A stretch of DNA of 64,000 nt from Marinobacter sp. JH2. GTDB lineage: Bacteria > Pseudomonadota > Gammaproteobacteria > Pseudomonadales > Oleiphilaceae. The DNA lies in assembly GCF_004353225.1 (NCBI RefSeq), contig NZ_CP037934.1, forward strand, positions 2,108,001-2,172,000, given 5' to 3'. Under the pieces are notes generated by a model that was given only the letters and a program-made list of their open reading frames with translations, was not told the origin of the DNA and made no database searches. Made by a program: the position numbers and the translations under genes. The number at the start of each line of letters is the position of its first letter. Positions within the stretch are counted from its first letter, which is position 1. Shown here in pieces: positions 24,861 to 33,329 of this stretch.

Positions 24861-26015
24861 ATGACCCAAACCACCCGCATCGCAGTTACCCCCGGCGACG
24901 GCATTGGCCCGGAGGTTGTCGCAGTCGCTATTCATTGTTTGGAAGCGTTACGCAGCAAGCATCAATTGGCCCTGGAATGGACACGATTTCCATGGCCGTC
25001 TCATGCCTGGCACGAAGAACACGGAGAAAGCTGGCCAGCCGATGCGCTGGAGCAGCTCAAGACCTACGATGCTATTCTGTTAGGCGCACTGGGCGACCCC
25101 GGCCCGATTAACGATCCTGAACGCTATCTACTATCTGACAGCGCTTCCCTTTCGCCCCTTCTCGAGATGCGCAAAGGTTTTGACCAATGGGTTTGCGAAC
25201 GGCCCGCTCGACTCCTGCCCGGTGCACGCCAGTATCTGAGGGATGACCGCGCCAAAGACATCGACATGCTCGTGATTCGGGAAAACAGTGAGGGTGAATA
25301 CGTCAGCCAAGGCGGCCGGCTGCGCCAGGGAACACCCGACGAAGTCGCCACCCAAATGGAAGTGTTTACGCACCACGCCACCGAACGCATTATCCGTTAC
25401 GGTTTCGAGCAAGCACGCAAGCGCGCCGCCGAACGCGCTCTGCAAGGGCGGGTTAGAGCGTTCAAAACATTGGACGGACATTCTTGCGAAAGTCAGGTCT
25501 GCGTGATCACCAAACGTAATGCACTAAGGCACTGGGGGGACCTGTACACGGAAGTCTTCGAAGCCGTCAGCAAAGATTACCCTGATGTCGCAACTCATCA
25601 CGAACTGGTAGATGCCGCCTGCATGAAATTCGTGCAGTCCCCTTGGGCATTCGACGTAGTGGTAGCCAGCAACTTGCAGGGCGACATTCTGACTGATCTC
25701 GCCGCCGTGCTGTCTGGCGGCATGGGCGTTGCGCCGTCCTGCAACCTGAACCCGACTGACACGAACATGCCCTCCATGTTCGAACCAACTCATGGCAGCG
25801 CACCCGACATTGCCGGCAAAGGCATCGCCGACCCCACCGCCATGCTGTTCACCACGGCGCGTCTGCTGGAATGGCTGGGGCAAGAAGACCCTAAACTCGC
25901 AGCTGCCGGTAAAGAACTGTTCGATGCGGTGGCAGCCGACCTTGCCGAAAAAGGCTCTGAACAACGTGACACCCAGGAAATCAAAGACGCCATTTGTAAA
26001 CGCCTGACCTCGTGA
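24861..26015 (+). CDS. Isocitrate/isopropylmalate dehydrogenase family protein (tartrate dehydrogenase-like)
   Basis: This 384-residue beta-decarboxylating dehydrogenase starts IAVTPGDGIGPEVV and has IRENSEGEYVSQGGR (tartrate/malate-dehydrogenase style phosphorylation loop), the metal site NLQGDILTDLAAVLSGGMG, and EPTHGSAPDIAGKGIADP. These point to an NAD-dependent 2-hydroxyacid oxidation with decarboxylation. It is shorter and different from true LeuB at the substrate loop. The ATG at 24861 has AGGAGG eight bases upstream; a 14-residue longer frame is less likely. A class III aminotransferase follows after 44 bases on the same strand, so the two probably share a pathway, which is not identified. 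Confidence 0.82.
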   Translation: MTQTTRIAVTPGDGIGPEVVAVAIHCLEALRSKHQLALEWTRFPWPSHAWHEEHGESWPADALEQLKTYDAILLGALGDPGPINDPERYLLSDSASLSPLLEMRKGFDQWVCERPARLLPGARQYLRDDRAKDIDMLVIRENSEGEYVSQGGRLRQGTPDEVATQMEVFTHHATERIIRYGFEQARKRAAERALQGRVRAFKTLDGHSCESQVCVITKRNALRHWGDLYTEVFEAVSKDYPDVATHHELVDAACMKFVQSPWAFDVVVASNLQGDILTDLAAVLSGGMGVAPSCNLNPTDTNMPSMFEPTHGSAPDIAGKGIADPTAMLFTTARLLEWLGQEDPKLAAAGKELFDAVAADLAEKGSEQRDTQEIKDAICKRLTS

Positions 26016-26059
26016 CTAGGCTGCTAGTGAGTTTCCAAATTCATTCCGGGAGGTAATCA

Positions 26060-27319
26060 ATGACCGACCATAAGGGCAAGTTGTCCCCTTTGCTGAAACA
26101 AGCCACAGGTGTCACTGCCGCCAAAGGCGAAGGTGCTTATATTATTGACCCGGAAGGCCGCCGTTATCTGGATTTCACGTCTGGAATCGGGGTCACCAGT
26201 ACTGGGCACTGCCATCCGAAAGTGGTGGAGGCTGCCCAGAATCAAGTCGCCACCATGGTTCATGCGCAGGCCACCACAGTCATGAACCCCAGGCTGCCGG
26301 AATTGGCGGAGAAATTGGGCGAGCTCACCCCGGATCCGCTGAATGCCTTTTTCTTCTCAAACGCAGGTACCGAAGCTGTCGAAGGGGCCATTCGGCTGGT
26401 TCGCCAAGCCACGGAACGCCCGAACATCATCGTATTTCACGGCGGCTTTCACGGCCGCACCATGGGTTCACTCTCATTAACCACCTCCAGTGTTGGTTTG
26501 CGGGCCGGTGTCAGTCCGATGATGAGCGGCGTTGTTGTCGCACCCTTCCCCCACGCGTTTCACTATGGTTGGAGCGAAGAGGAAGCCACCGACTTCTGTT
26601 TGCGAGAGCTGGACCGGATATTTGTCACCTATTCAGCCCCCAAAGAAACGGCGGCCATGTTCATTGAACCGGTGCAGGGTGAAGGCGGCTATGTCCCGGC
26701 CAACACCCGGTTCATGCAAGGACTGCGGGAACGCTGCGACAAACATGGCATCATGCTGGTGTTTGATGAGGTGCAGGCCGGCTTTGGTCGCAGTGGCAAG
26801 TTCTGGGCTCACGATCACTTCGGGGTCACCCCCGACGCCATCCTGATCGCAAAAGGCTTGGCCAGCGGCTTCCCCATCTCGGCGTTGGCGGCGTCAGAAG
26901 AAACCATGGCCAAAGGCTGGCCGGGTTCTCAGGGTGGCACCTACGGCGGCAATGCGGTTTCAGCCGCGGCAGCCATCGCCACCATTGACGTGATCCGCGA
27001 AGAAGGTCTCGTCGACAATGCTGAGCGAATGGGTCAGCGCCTGCGCAGCAATCTGGAATCACTGAAAAAAGATTATCCAGACATGGCGGACATTCGGGGT
27101 ATGGGCCTGATGCTCGGTGTGGAAATGCGCCGCGGCGACACCCCAGACGGTGAGCGGGCTGGCAACATTCTGAAAGAATGTGAAAAGCGGGGTTTGTTGA
27201 TGTTGCGCTGCGGCCCCTATCAGGAAATCGTGCGTTGGCTACCGCCACTGATCGTTAACCAGACGCAAATTGACGAAGCCACCCGTATCTTTGAGGAAGC
27301 GCTGAAAGCAACGGCTTGA
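26060..27319 (+). CDS. Class III (acetylornithine/GABA-type) aminotransferase
   Basis: This 419-residue PLP enzyme has the class III core: FTSGIGVTSTGHCHPKVVEA, FFSNAGTEAVEGAIRLVR, HGGFHGRTMGS, EPVQGEGGYVPAN, FDEVQAGFGRSGKFWAHDHF and the PLP lysine in LIAKGLASGFPISAL. The substrate loop fits omega-amino donors (4-aminobutyrate or similar) better than dedicated ornithine enzymes. It has an AGGAGG-like site (GGGAGGTAATC) before its ATG. It is cotranscribed with the upstream decarboxylating dehydrogenase and followed by a strong terminator. The exact amino donor is unknown. Confidence 0.85.
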   Translation: MTDHKGKLSPLLKQATGVTAAKGEGAYIIDPEGRRYLDFTSGIGVTSTGHCHPKVVEAAQNQVATMVHAQATTVMNPRLPELAEKLGELTPDPLNAFFFSNAGTEAVEGAIRLVRQATERPNIIVFHGGFHGRTMGSLSLTTSSVGLRAGVSPMMSGVVVAPFPHAFHYGWSEEEATDFCLRELDRIFVTYSAPKETAAMFIEPVQGEGGYVPANTRFMQGLRERCDKHGIMLVFDEVQAGFGRSGKFWAHDHFGVTPDAILIAKGLASGFPISALAASEETMAKGWPGSQGGTYGGNAVSAAAAIATIDVIREEGLVDNAERMGQRLRSNLESLKKDYPDMADIRGMGLMLGVEMRRGDTPDGERAGNILKECEKRGLLMLRCGPYQEIVRWLPPLIVNQTQIDEATRIFEEALKATA

Positions 27320-27339
27320 CCAAGCTTTTCTCCAAGAGC

Positions 27340-27376
27340 AAAAAGGCCGGATGAGATAAGTTCATCCGGCCTTTTT
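27340..27376 (+). terminator. Strong intrinsic terminator after the aminotransferase
   Basis: AAAAAGGCCGGATGA at 27340-27354 pairs perfectly with its complement at 27362-27376 around a seven-base loop. The arm ends in a T-run (TTTTTTT). It lies 21 bases past the aminotransferase stop. Confidence 0.9.
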
Positions 27377-27400
27377 TTACCTGTATGCAGCGACTCGATT

Positions 27401-27970
27401 TTACTCCGCCATCACAAGTTCCAAACGACCGCTAGCAACCCGGATATCCATCGGCACAATACCTAACAAACGCTGGGCCGTGCTTGTCTCATCCAATCGG
27501 TACACCGGCATGGTTTCCAGCATTTGCGCCACAACCCGCATGACAGAGTCGGTCACCGGCCCCAGATCGCCCTTGAAGAACGGAGAATCAATCGAGCTTT
27601 CCAACAGTTGCAGGCGGCGGATGTAGATCGCTTTTTCCTCGCTGTCATACACCGGCGCGCCTTCTACTTTGAGCGCAAGATCAACCGGCAGCTTGGCCAA
27701 AAGTGCATTCAGAGCAACCTGCCCCTTCAGATCAATAACCGCCACATCACGGCCATCAGGGCCTAGAGTAATGTCCGCGTCCGTCAAACTGAGGCTGAGC
27801 GGAGAGCCACTTTGAAGCTGTTCACGATCGTATTTAGCAACCGCATTCTTCAAATGCTGCTCCACTTCACCCTCAGTAATGGAATATGGGGAAAAACTGG
27901 CACACCCACTTGCCAAAATGACGGCAAACATCAGCGTTAAGCGCACAATCGGTTTAAGCATGTAATTCAT
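27401..27970 (-). CDS. YceB-like (DUF1439) lipoprotein
   Basis: This 189-residue protein has a lipoprotein signal peptide, with a hydrophobic segment (LTLMFAVILASGC) and lipobox LASGC whose Cys is near residue 23. The mature protein shows the DUF1439 pattern of alternating hydrophobic strands, with SITEGEVEQHLKNAV and LLGIVPMDIRVASGRLELV. The fold is related to TULIP-like lipid-binding proteins in some annotations, and no function is established. GGAGG lies seven bases before the ATG at 27970. It is convergent with the aminotransferase operon. Confidence 0.8.
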   Translation of the reverse strand: MNYMLKPIVRLTLMFAVILASGCASFSPYSITEGEVEQHLKNAVAKYDREQLQSGSPLSLSLTDADITLGPDGRDVAVIDLKGQVALNALLAKLPVDLALKVEGAPVYDSEEKAIYIRRLQLLESSIDSPFFKGDLGPVTDSVMRVVAQMLETMPVYRLDETSTAQRLLGIVPMDIRVASGRLELVMAE

Positions 27971-28038
27971 TCTTCAGCCTCCTCGGAAGACTCCTATAGT
28001 GCGGCATCTCCCGGGAGCTGACAACTTACAGTCCTGTA

Positions 28039-29265
28039 TCAGAACTTCTGTTTGGCCATCCAGGGAATAATCCTGTCAAAAGCTTCATCCATCCGTTCGC
28101 AGCTCAGTGAGAAGCTGAATCGGAGTGCGTTGGAGCAATGGTCACCGAAGGCATCGCCCGGCACCACGCAGACGCCTGTTTCTTTCAACATCCGCAGCGC
28201 CACATCGGAGCCATCCACATGGGGTGGCAAATTGGGGAAGGCGTAAAAGGCCCCCCCAGGTTTGTAACCCGTAAGGTGAGGTGTACGGTCAATCAAATTG
28301 GCGATATTGTCCCGACGTTCGCGATAAATGTTCACCATATCCTGCACACAATGCTGTTCCGCCGTAAGCGCTGCGACTCCGGCAAACTGAGCCGGTGTGT
28401 TGGCCACCGACGTGGTAAACATATGATAACGCCGCAACGATTTGATCGCCGCCTGACTCGAGATCACCCACCCCACCCGCAGACCGGCCATACTGTAAGT
28501 TTTCGAAAAACTGCTGATACACATGATGTTATCAAGGTCGACGGCACAGCTCAGGACACTGGCAAAATCCTCGTCATCAAACAGCATATGGTCGTACACC
28601 TCGTCGGCGTAGACCTGAATACCCCGATACGCGCACTCTTCCAGAATCGTCTCCACGGTACTTCTCGGGTACACCGCCCCGGTGGGGTTGTTGGGGTTGT
28701 TAAGCACCAGCGCAAAAGTACGAGGACCCATAGCCCGTATGACATCGTCGGGGTCAAGCTGATGGTTGTTTTCAGCATAGGTCGGGATGTACTTCACTTC
28801 CCCACCGGTCATTCGAATCAGCGGCGCATAGAGAAGAAACGATGGATCGGTAACAAGAAACTGTCGTCCCGGTGCCGATGTCGCCGAGATCGCCAGATAC
28901 AGCGCCTCAGTCGCCCCACTGGTGATCAGGATGTTGTCCCGGGTCAACTTTCGGTTATAGCGCTTACCGTAATAATCTCGTAAAGCCACCAAGAGCTCTG
29001 GCAGGCCCGCGTCCATTGTATAGCCTGTCTGTCCGGCGTTCAGCGCATCAATGTAAGCCTCGATAATGTGCGGTGGTGTTGGTTGGTCTGGCTGCCCAAT
29101 CGAAAGATGGATAACATCTTTCATGCTGGAGGCCATATTCACAAGCTTTCGAATTCCCGATACGGGAATGGCCTGCATCGAAGGATTCCAACTGGCCTTC
29201 GCTTTCCGGTACTTCATTTTGCGAGACGTTGCCTGGCCCACACTCTTGTTCAACGGTTCCGGCAT
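28039..29265 (-). CDS. Class I/II PLP-dependent aminotransferase
   Basis: This 408-residue fold-type I aminotransferase has the PLP lysine in SSFSKTYSMAGLRVGWV and the landmarks LSIGQPDQPTPPHI, TSGATEALYLAIS, and LNNPNNPTGAVY. It ends in a conserved C-terminal Arg/acidic motif ALRFSFSLS. The ATG at 29265 was preferred because AGGAGG lies five bases upstream; an extra start two codons earlier (29271) lies too close to that site. The substrate cannot be told from sequence; aspartate/aromatic-type or biosynthetic aminotransferases are possible. It is divergent from the 2-hydroxyacid dehydrogenase. Confidence 0.85.
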   Translation of the reverse strand: MPEPLNKSVGQATSRKMKYRKAKASWNPSMQAIPVSGIRKLVNMASSMKDVIHLSIGQPDQPTPPHIIEAYIDALNAGQTGYTMDAGLPELLVALRDYYGKRYNRKLTRDNILITSGATEALYLAISATSAPGRQFLVTDPSFLLYAPLIRMTGGEVKYIPTYAENNHQLDPDDVIRAMGPRTFALVLNNPNNPTGAVYPRSTVETILEECAYRGIQVYADEVYDHMLFDDEDFASVLSCAVDLDNIMCISSFSKTYSMAGLRVGWVISSQAAIKSLRRYHMFTTSVANTPAQFAGVAALTAEQHCVQDMVNIYRERRDNIANLIDRTPHLTGYKPGGAFYAFPNLPPHVDGSDVALRMLKETGVCVVPGDAFGDHCSNALRFSFSLSCERMDEAFDRIIPWMAKQKF

Positions 29266-29422
29266 GTCCACCTCCTTGCACGTCAGGGGAATAAAGGCCT
29301 ACCTCGAGCGTAGCACGAAGCCCCGGGTCTACAAGTACTGTGATTGATTTGACCACGGCCTTACTGGCAACCAGACTGTGTAATTATAAATGAACAGACT
29401 GCCAATCCCTTCTGGAGCTGAC

Positions 29423-30400
29423 ATGACAGAGTCCCGCAAACCGGTTGTGACCGTGCTCACCGCCCCCGATGATCCTACGCCACCGGGCATTGAGCCTCTT
29501 AAAGATCAGGCTGAAGTTCGCTTCGCCTGCGATGAGCAATCTCTGCGGGAGACCCTACCAGGCACCGACGTGATGATGGTGACAGACTTTCGCACAGAGG
29601 CACTCGAAGCCGCTTGGCCTTCAGCCGATCGGCTGCAGTGGATTCACGCCACCAGTGCCGGTGTCGATGCACTGATGTTCCCCGCCCTGATCGACAGTGA
29701 CGTTACGGTGACCAACGCTCGCGGCATTTTCGACCGAACCATCGCCGAGTACGTGCTTTGCACCATTTTGATGTTTGCTAAAGACTTTCCCGAATCGCTC
29801 AGGCTGCAAGCGAAACGCCAGTGGAAACACCGGGATACCGAGCGCGCTGAAGGCAAACAAGTACTCGTGGTTGGCGCCGGTTCCATCGGCCGTCAAATCG
29901 GCCGTTTGGTGAGGGCGATTGGCATGCATCCCCACGGGATTGCCCGAACGGCCCGGGAGTCCGACCCGGATTTCGATGCGGTACACAGCAATGATGCGCT
30001 GTATGAACAACTCGAACAGGCAGACTTTGTGGTGATTGCCGCACCGTTAACACCCCAAACAGAAGGGCTATTTGATGCAAAAGCTTTTGCCTCGATGAAA
30101 AAAACGGCCCGCCTGATCAATATTGGACGCGGCCCCATCGTGAATACCGAAGCGTTGATCAAAGCATTGGATGATAGAGAACTTGCCGGGACGGCACTCG
30201 ATGTCTTCGAAGAAGAGCCTCTACCAGCAGACCATCCGCTTTGGGCCCGAGAGAATGTCATTATGACAGCTCACATGGCAGGCGATTTCATTGGCTGGAA
30301 CCAGGCCCTGACCAAACAGTTTCTCGACAATTTCAAACAATGGTCGCAGGGCGAGGAATTATTTAACCTGGTGAACAAAAAGCTGGGTTACGCAGGCTAA
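29423..30400 (+). CDS. D-2-hydroxyacid dehydrogenase
   Basis: This 325-residue NAD(P)-dependent dehydrogenase has the Rossmann motif VVGAGSIGRQIGRLV and the catalytic set Arg in LINIGRGPIVNTEAL, Glu in DVFEEEPLP, and His in NVIMTAHMAGD. The terminal motif AHMAGD replaces the common PHxG. Glyoxylate/hydroxypyruvate-type reductases resemble it. The ATG at 29423 follows GGAG with five bases spacing and gives a standard N terminus; a frame 11 residues longer is less likely. The gene is monocistronic with a clear terminator. Confidence 0.88.
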   Translation: MTESRKPVVTVLTAPDDPTPPGIEPLKDQAEVRFACDEQSLRETLPGTDVMMVTDFRTEALEAAWPSADRLQWIHATSAGVDALMFPALIDSDVTVTNARGIFDRTIAEYVLCTILMFAKDFPESLRLQAKRQWKHRDTERAEGKQVLVVGAGSIGRQIGRLVRAIGMHPHGIARTARESDPDFDAVHSNDALYEQLEQADFVVIAAPLTPQTEGLFDAKAFASMKKTARLINIGRGPIVNTEALIKALDDRELAGTALDVFEEEPLPADHPLWARENVIMTAHMAGDFIGWNQALTKQFLDNFKQWSQGEELFNLVNKKLGYAG

Positions 30401-30403
30401 ACA

Positions 30404-30429
30404 AAACGGGAGCCGACAGGCTCCCGTTT
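30404..30429 (+). terminator. Intrinsic terminator after the D-2-hydroxyacid dehydrogenase
   Basis: AAACGGGAGCC pairs perfectly with GGCTCCCGTTT across a four-base loop (GACA), starting four bases after the stop codon. The short T-run makes it a good terminator and it may also serve the opposite strand. Confidence 0.85.
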
Positions 30430-30455
30430 CTTATCCACCGCTCAATACCCAGCCA

Positions 30456-31121
30456 TCAACCACCCGAAAGCGATTGCTCCGAAGGGTCAAGTTCCATTTG
30501 CTGGATAGCGATCACCGCCTGAGTCCGATTACGCACACCCAACTTGCGGAATACCGCTGTAATATGAGCCTTGATAGTGGCTTCCGACACGTCCAGATCG
30601 TAAGCAATCTGTTTGTTCAGAAGTCCTTCAGCCAACATACCCAAGACACGGAACTGCTGGGGCGTCAGAGAGGCCAGACGCTCCGAAAAGTCCGTGGGTT
30701 CGGATTGCATCCGCTCGATCTTGTCGGCCACGCCGTCTGGTAACCACACATCGCCTTCCAGAACCGCTTGAATGCCTTCCGTGATGGTCGGCAGAGGCGC
30801 GCTTTTCGGGATAAAGCCGGAGGCACCATAGTCCACAGAGCGACGCATAACCTGTAAGTCTTCGGAGCCAGACACAACCACCACGGGCAAGCCCGGATAC
30901 TGGCCTCGCATGAACACCAAACCCGAATAACCATGTGCACCCGGCATATTCAGGTCCAGCAAGATCAGGTCAGCATCGGGGTTAGCCTCTACCGCCGCCT
31001 GTAATGCCTTGATGCTGTCCACCTCGACTGTATTCGCATCCGGCACCGCTTGGTTGACCGCCTGTTTCAAGGCTGCTCGAAACAAAGGGTGGTCATCAGC
31101 GACGATAATTGTTTGTGTCAT
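30456..31121 (-). CDS. NarL/LuxR-type response regulator, CrbR/ErdR-like
   Basis: This 221-residue regulator has a receiver domain (TQTIIVADDHPLFRAALKQA; phospho-Asp in LILLDLNMPG) and a C-terminal LuxR helix-turn-helix (LTPQQFRVLGMLAEGLLNKQ, then SEATIKAHITAVFRKLGV). It lies just downstream of acs on the same strand, 43 bases apart. In Vibrio and Pseudomonas the CrbR/ErdR regulators of this class, paired with the CrbS/MxtR histidine kinase, activate acs. That knowledge and the linkage suggest the same role, which is an inference. The kinase is not in this window. The start at 31121 follows the family N terminus. Confidence 0.8.
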   Translation of the reverse strand: MTQTIIVADDHPLFRAALKQAVNQAVPDANTVEVDSIKALQAAVEANPDADLILLDLNMPGAHGYSGLVFMRGQYPGLPVVVVSGSEDLQVMRRSVDYGASGFIPKSAPLPTITEGIQAVLEGDVWLPDGVADKIERMQSEPTDFSERLASLTPQQFRVLGMLAEGLLNKQIAYDLDVSEATIKAHITAVFRKLGVRNRTQAVIAIQQMELDPSEQSLSGG

Positions 31122-31164
31122 TCCACACATCCCTCACAGGTTATAGGCTGGCAGCCATGAGCGA

Positions 31165-33114
31165 TTAACTCGTCGCCCGGCTACCAATCAGTTCATCCAC
31201 TACACTTGGATCGGCCAGCGTGGAAGTATCTCCCAACTGGTCATGCTCATTGGCTGCAATCTTACGCAATATTCTTCGCATAATCTTGCCGGATCTTGTT
31301 TTTGGAAGACCCGGGGCCCACTGAATCACATCCGGTGACGCAATCGGCCCAATTTCCTTACGAACCCACTGAACCAGTTCTTTCTTCAACTCATCAGACG
31401 GTTCTTGACCCTGCATCAGGGTAACGTACACATAGATGCCTTGACCTTTAATTTCATGGGGGTAGCCCACCACAGCAGCTTCTGCCACTTTATCATGGGC
31501 GACAAGAGCACTTTCAACTTCGGCAGTACCCAGGCGGTGGCCAGACACGTTCAATACGTCATCAACACGACCGGTAATCCAGTAATCGCCATCTTCATCG
31601 CGGCGCGCGCCGTCTCCGGTGAAGTACATGCCCTTGTAGGTACTGAAATAAGTCTGGATAAAGCGTTCGTGATCCCCGTAAATAGTGCGCATCTGTCCGG
31701 GCCAACTATCCAGAATCACCAGGTTGCCCTCGGTGGCGCCTTCCAGCAGATTACCGTCATTATCCACTAACGCGGGCTGAACACCGAAGAAAGGCCGCGT
31801 GGCCGAACCCGGCTTCAGATCCACCGCGCCCGGCAGGGGCGCAATCAGAATGCCGCCGGTTTCAGTTTGCCACCAGGTATCCACGATCGGGCATTTGCTG
31901 TTGCCAATTACACGGTGGTACCACTCCCAGGCCTCGGGGTTGATCGGCTCGCCAACCGAGCCCAGCACGCGAAGGCTGTCGCGGGTTGTGCCATCCATGC
32001 AAGACGCGCCTTCGGCCATCAACGCACGAATCGCGGTAGGCGCCGTGTACAGAATATTGACCTTATGCTTATCCACGACCTGCCCCATCCGTGAACTGTC
32101 GGGATAATTAGGTACACCTTCAAACAGCAGGGTGATTGCACCGTTTGCCAAGGGGCCGTAGAGGATATAGCTGTGCCCGGTAACCCAACCAAAATCCGCC
32201 GTGCACCAGTAAACATCGCCATCATGATAATCAAACACATATTGATGGGTCATAGCGGCATAAACCATATAGCCGCCGGTGGTGTGTAGCACGCCTTTCG
32301 GCGCACCAGTGGAGCCGGAGGTATACAGCATGAACAACGGATCTTCCGCATTCATCGGCTCAGGCTCGCACTCGGTCGACGCCTTTGCCATCAAGTCTTC
32401 GTAACGAACATCACGCCCCTCGGTCCAAGGCACCTGATCGTTACCGGTGCGAGTCACCACAATGACTCGCTCCACCTTAGCGTTACTTTCGTGGTTGAGC
32501 GCCGCATCTACGTTCTTTTTCAGCGGAATGGCACGACCGCCACGCAAACCTTCATCAGCGGTTATAACAAAACGAGACTTACCATTAACCACACGGGCTG
32601 CGACAGCTTCGGGAGAGAAGCCCCCAAACACCACAGAATGGATTGCACCGATGCGGGCACAAGCCAGCATCGCAACGGCCGTTTCCACGATCATTGGCAT
32701 GTAGATAGTAACGACATCGCCTTTCTTAACGCCCTGATCTTTCAGCACGTTAGCAAACTTACAGACTTCTTGGTGCAGTTCGCGGTAGGTCACATTGCGT
32801 GAAACCGAAGGATCATCACCTTCAAAAATAATGGCGGTCTGATCGCCGCGGTCGGCAAGATGGCGATCTAGACAGTTAGCCGAGGCGTTCAAAACGCCAT
32901 CTTCGAACCATTTTATAGAAAGGTTATTGTAATCATAGGTGCTGTTTTTCACCTTGGTAAACGGCTTGATCCAATCAATACGCTTACCATGCTCTCCCCA
33001 GAATTCATTCGGTTTTTCAACGGACTGGCGATACATTTTCTCGTATTGCTCTGCCGTCACCAAAGCATTTTTCTCGATATCGGGTTGAACCGGATACACC
33101 TTCTTATCTGTCAT
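31165..33114 (-). CDS. acs: Acetyl-CoA synthetase
   Basis: This 649-residue AMP-forming synthetase converts acetate, ATP and CoA to acetyl-CoA in the cytoplasm. Visible landmarks are [19 protein letters not shown], the [16 protein letters not shown] aromatic-rich segment, [22 protein letters not shown], and the C-terminal Lys acetylation site in [10 protein letters not shown]. Length and ends fit Acs. The ATG at 33114 was chosen over a start 16 codons upstream because AAGGGG lies just before it. The 215-base gap to the fatty acyl reductase holds tandem repeated sites described separately. A CrbR-like regulator follows on the same strand. Confidence 0.95.
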   Translation of the reverse strand: MTDKKVYPVQPDIEKNALVTAEQYEKMYRQSVEKPNEFWGEHGKRIDWIKPFTKVKNSTYDYNNLSIKWFEDGVLNASANCLDRHLADRGDQTAIIFEGDDPSVSRNVTYRELHQEVCKFANVLKDQGVKKGDVVTIYMPMIVETAVAMLACARIGAIHSVVFGGFSPEAVAARVVNGKSRFVITADEGLRGGRAIPLKKNVDAALNHESNAKVERVIVVTRTGNDQVPWTEGRDVRYEDLMAKASTECEPEPMNAEDPLFMLYTSGSTGAPKGVLHTTGGYMVYAAMTHQYVFDYHDGDVYWCTADFGWVTGHSYILYGPLANGAITLLFEGVPNYPDSSRMGQVVDKHKVNILYTAPTAIRALMAEGASCMDGTTRDSLRVLGSVGEPINPEAWEWYHRVIGNSKCPIVDTWWQTETGGILIAPLPGAVDLKPGSATRPFFGVQPALVDNDGNLLEGATEGNLVILDSWPGQMRTIYGDHERFIQTYFSTYKGMYFTGDGARRDEDGDYWITGRVDDVLNVSGHRLGTAEVESALVAHDKVAEAAVVGYPHEIKGQGIYVYVTLMQGQEPSDELKKELVQWVRKEIGPIASPDVIQWAPGLPKTRSGKIMRRILRKIAANEHDQLGDTSTLADPSVVDELIGSRATS

Positions 33115-33200
33115 TGTATTCCCCTTGCTAAGAGTTTTTATCGTTATCGAATGTCGTTTCAAGGCGGGTGGAACGCAGTGCCGCGTTCGAAAATATGGTT

Positions 33201-33218
33201 ACACGTAGTTCAACACGT
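33201..33218 (-). promoter_or_regulatory. Tandem ACACGT direct repeats in the acs upstream region
   Basis: ACACGT occurs at 33201-33206 and again at 33213-33218, 12 bases apart (start to start). They lie about 90 bases upstream of acs, between the acs start and the palindrome pair. A response-regulator site is possible but not supported by a known consensus. Confidence 0.3.
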
Positions 33219-33234
33219 GACTCACTACACATTG

Positions 33235-33272
33235 AATTAGACGAACGTCCAAAATAAATTAGACGAACGTCC
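33235..33272. promoter_or_regulatory. Two identical palindrome-containing sites upstream of acs
   Basis: The 16-base string AATTAGACGAACGTCC occurs twice, at 33235-33250 and 33257-33272, exactly 22 bases apart (two helical turns). Each copy contains the short dyad GACG-AA-CGTC. This is the pattern expected for two dimers of one regulator on the same face of DNA. The regulator is not identified; a TetR-type protein is one possibility. Confidence 0.5.
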
Positions 33273-33329
33273 TGCGTTCGAACAGAGGGGAAATCAACAT
33301 TCAAGTAAAACTCAAGCGTTCAAGGCCAT

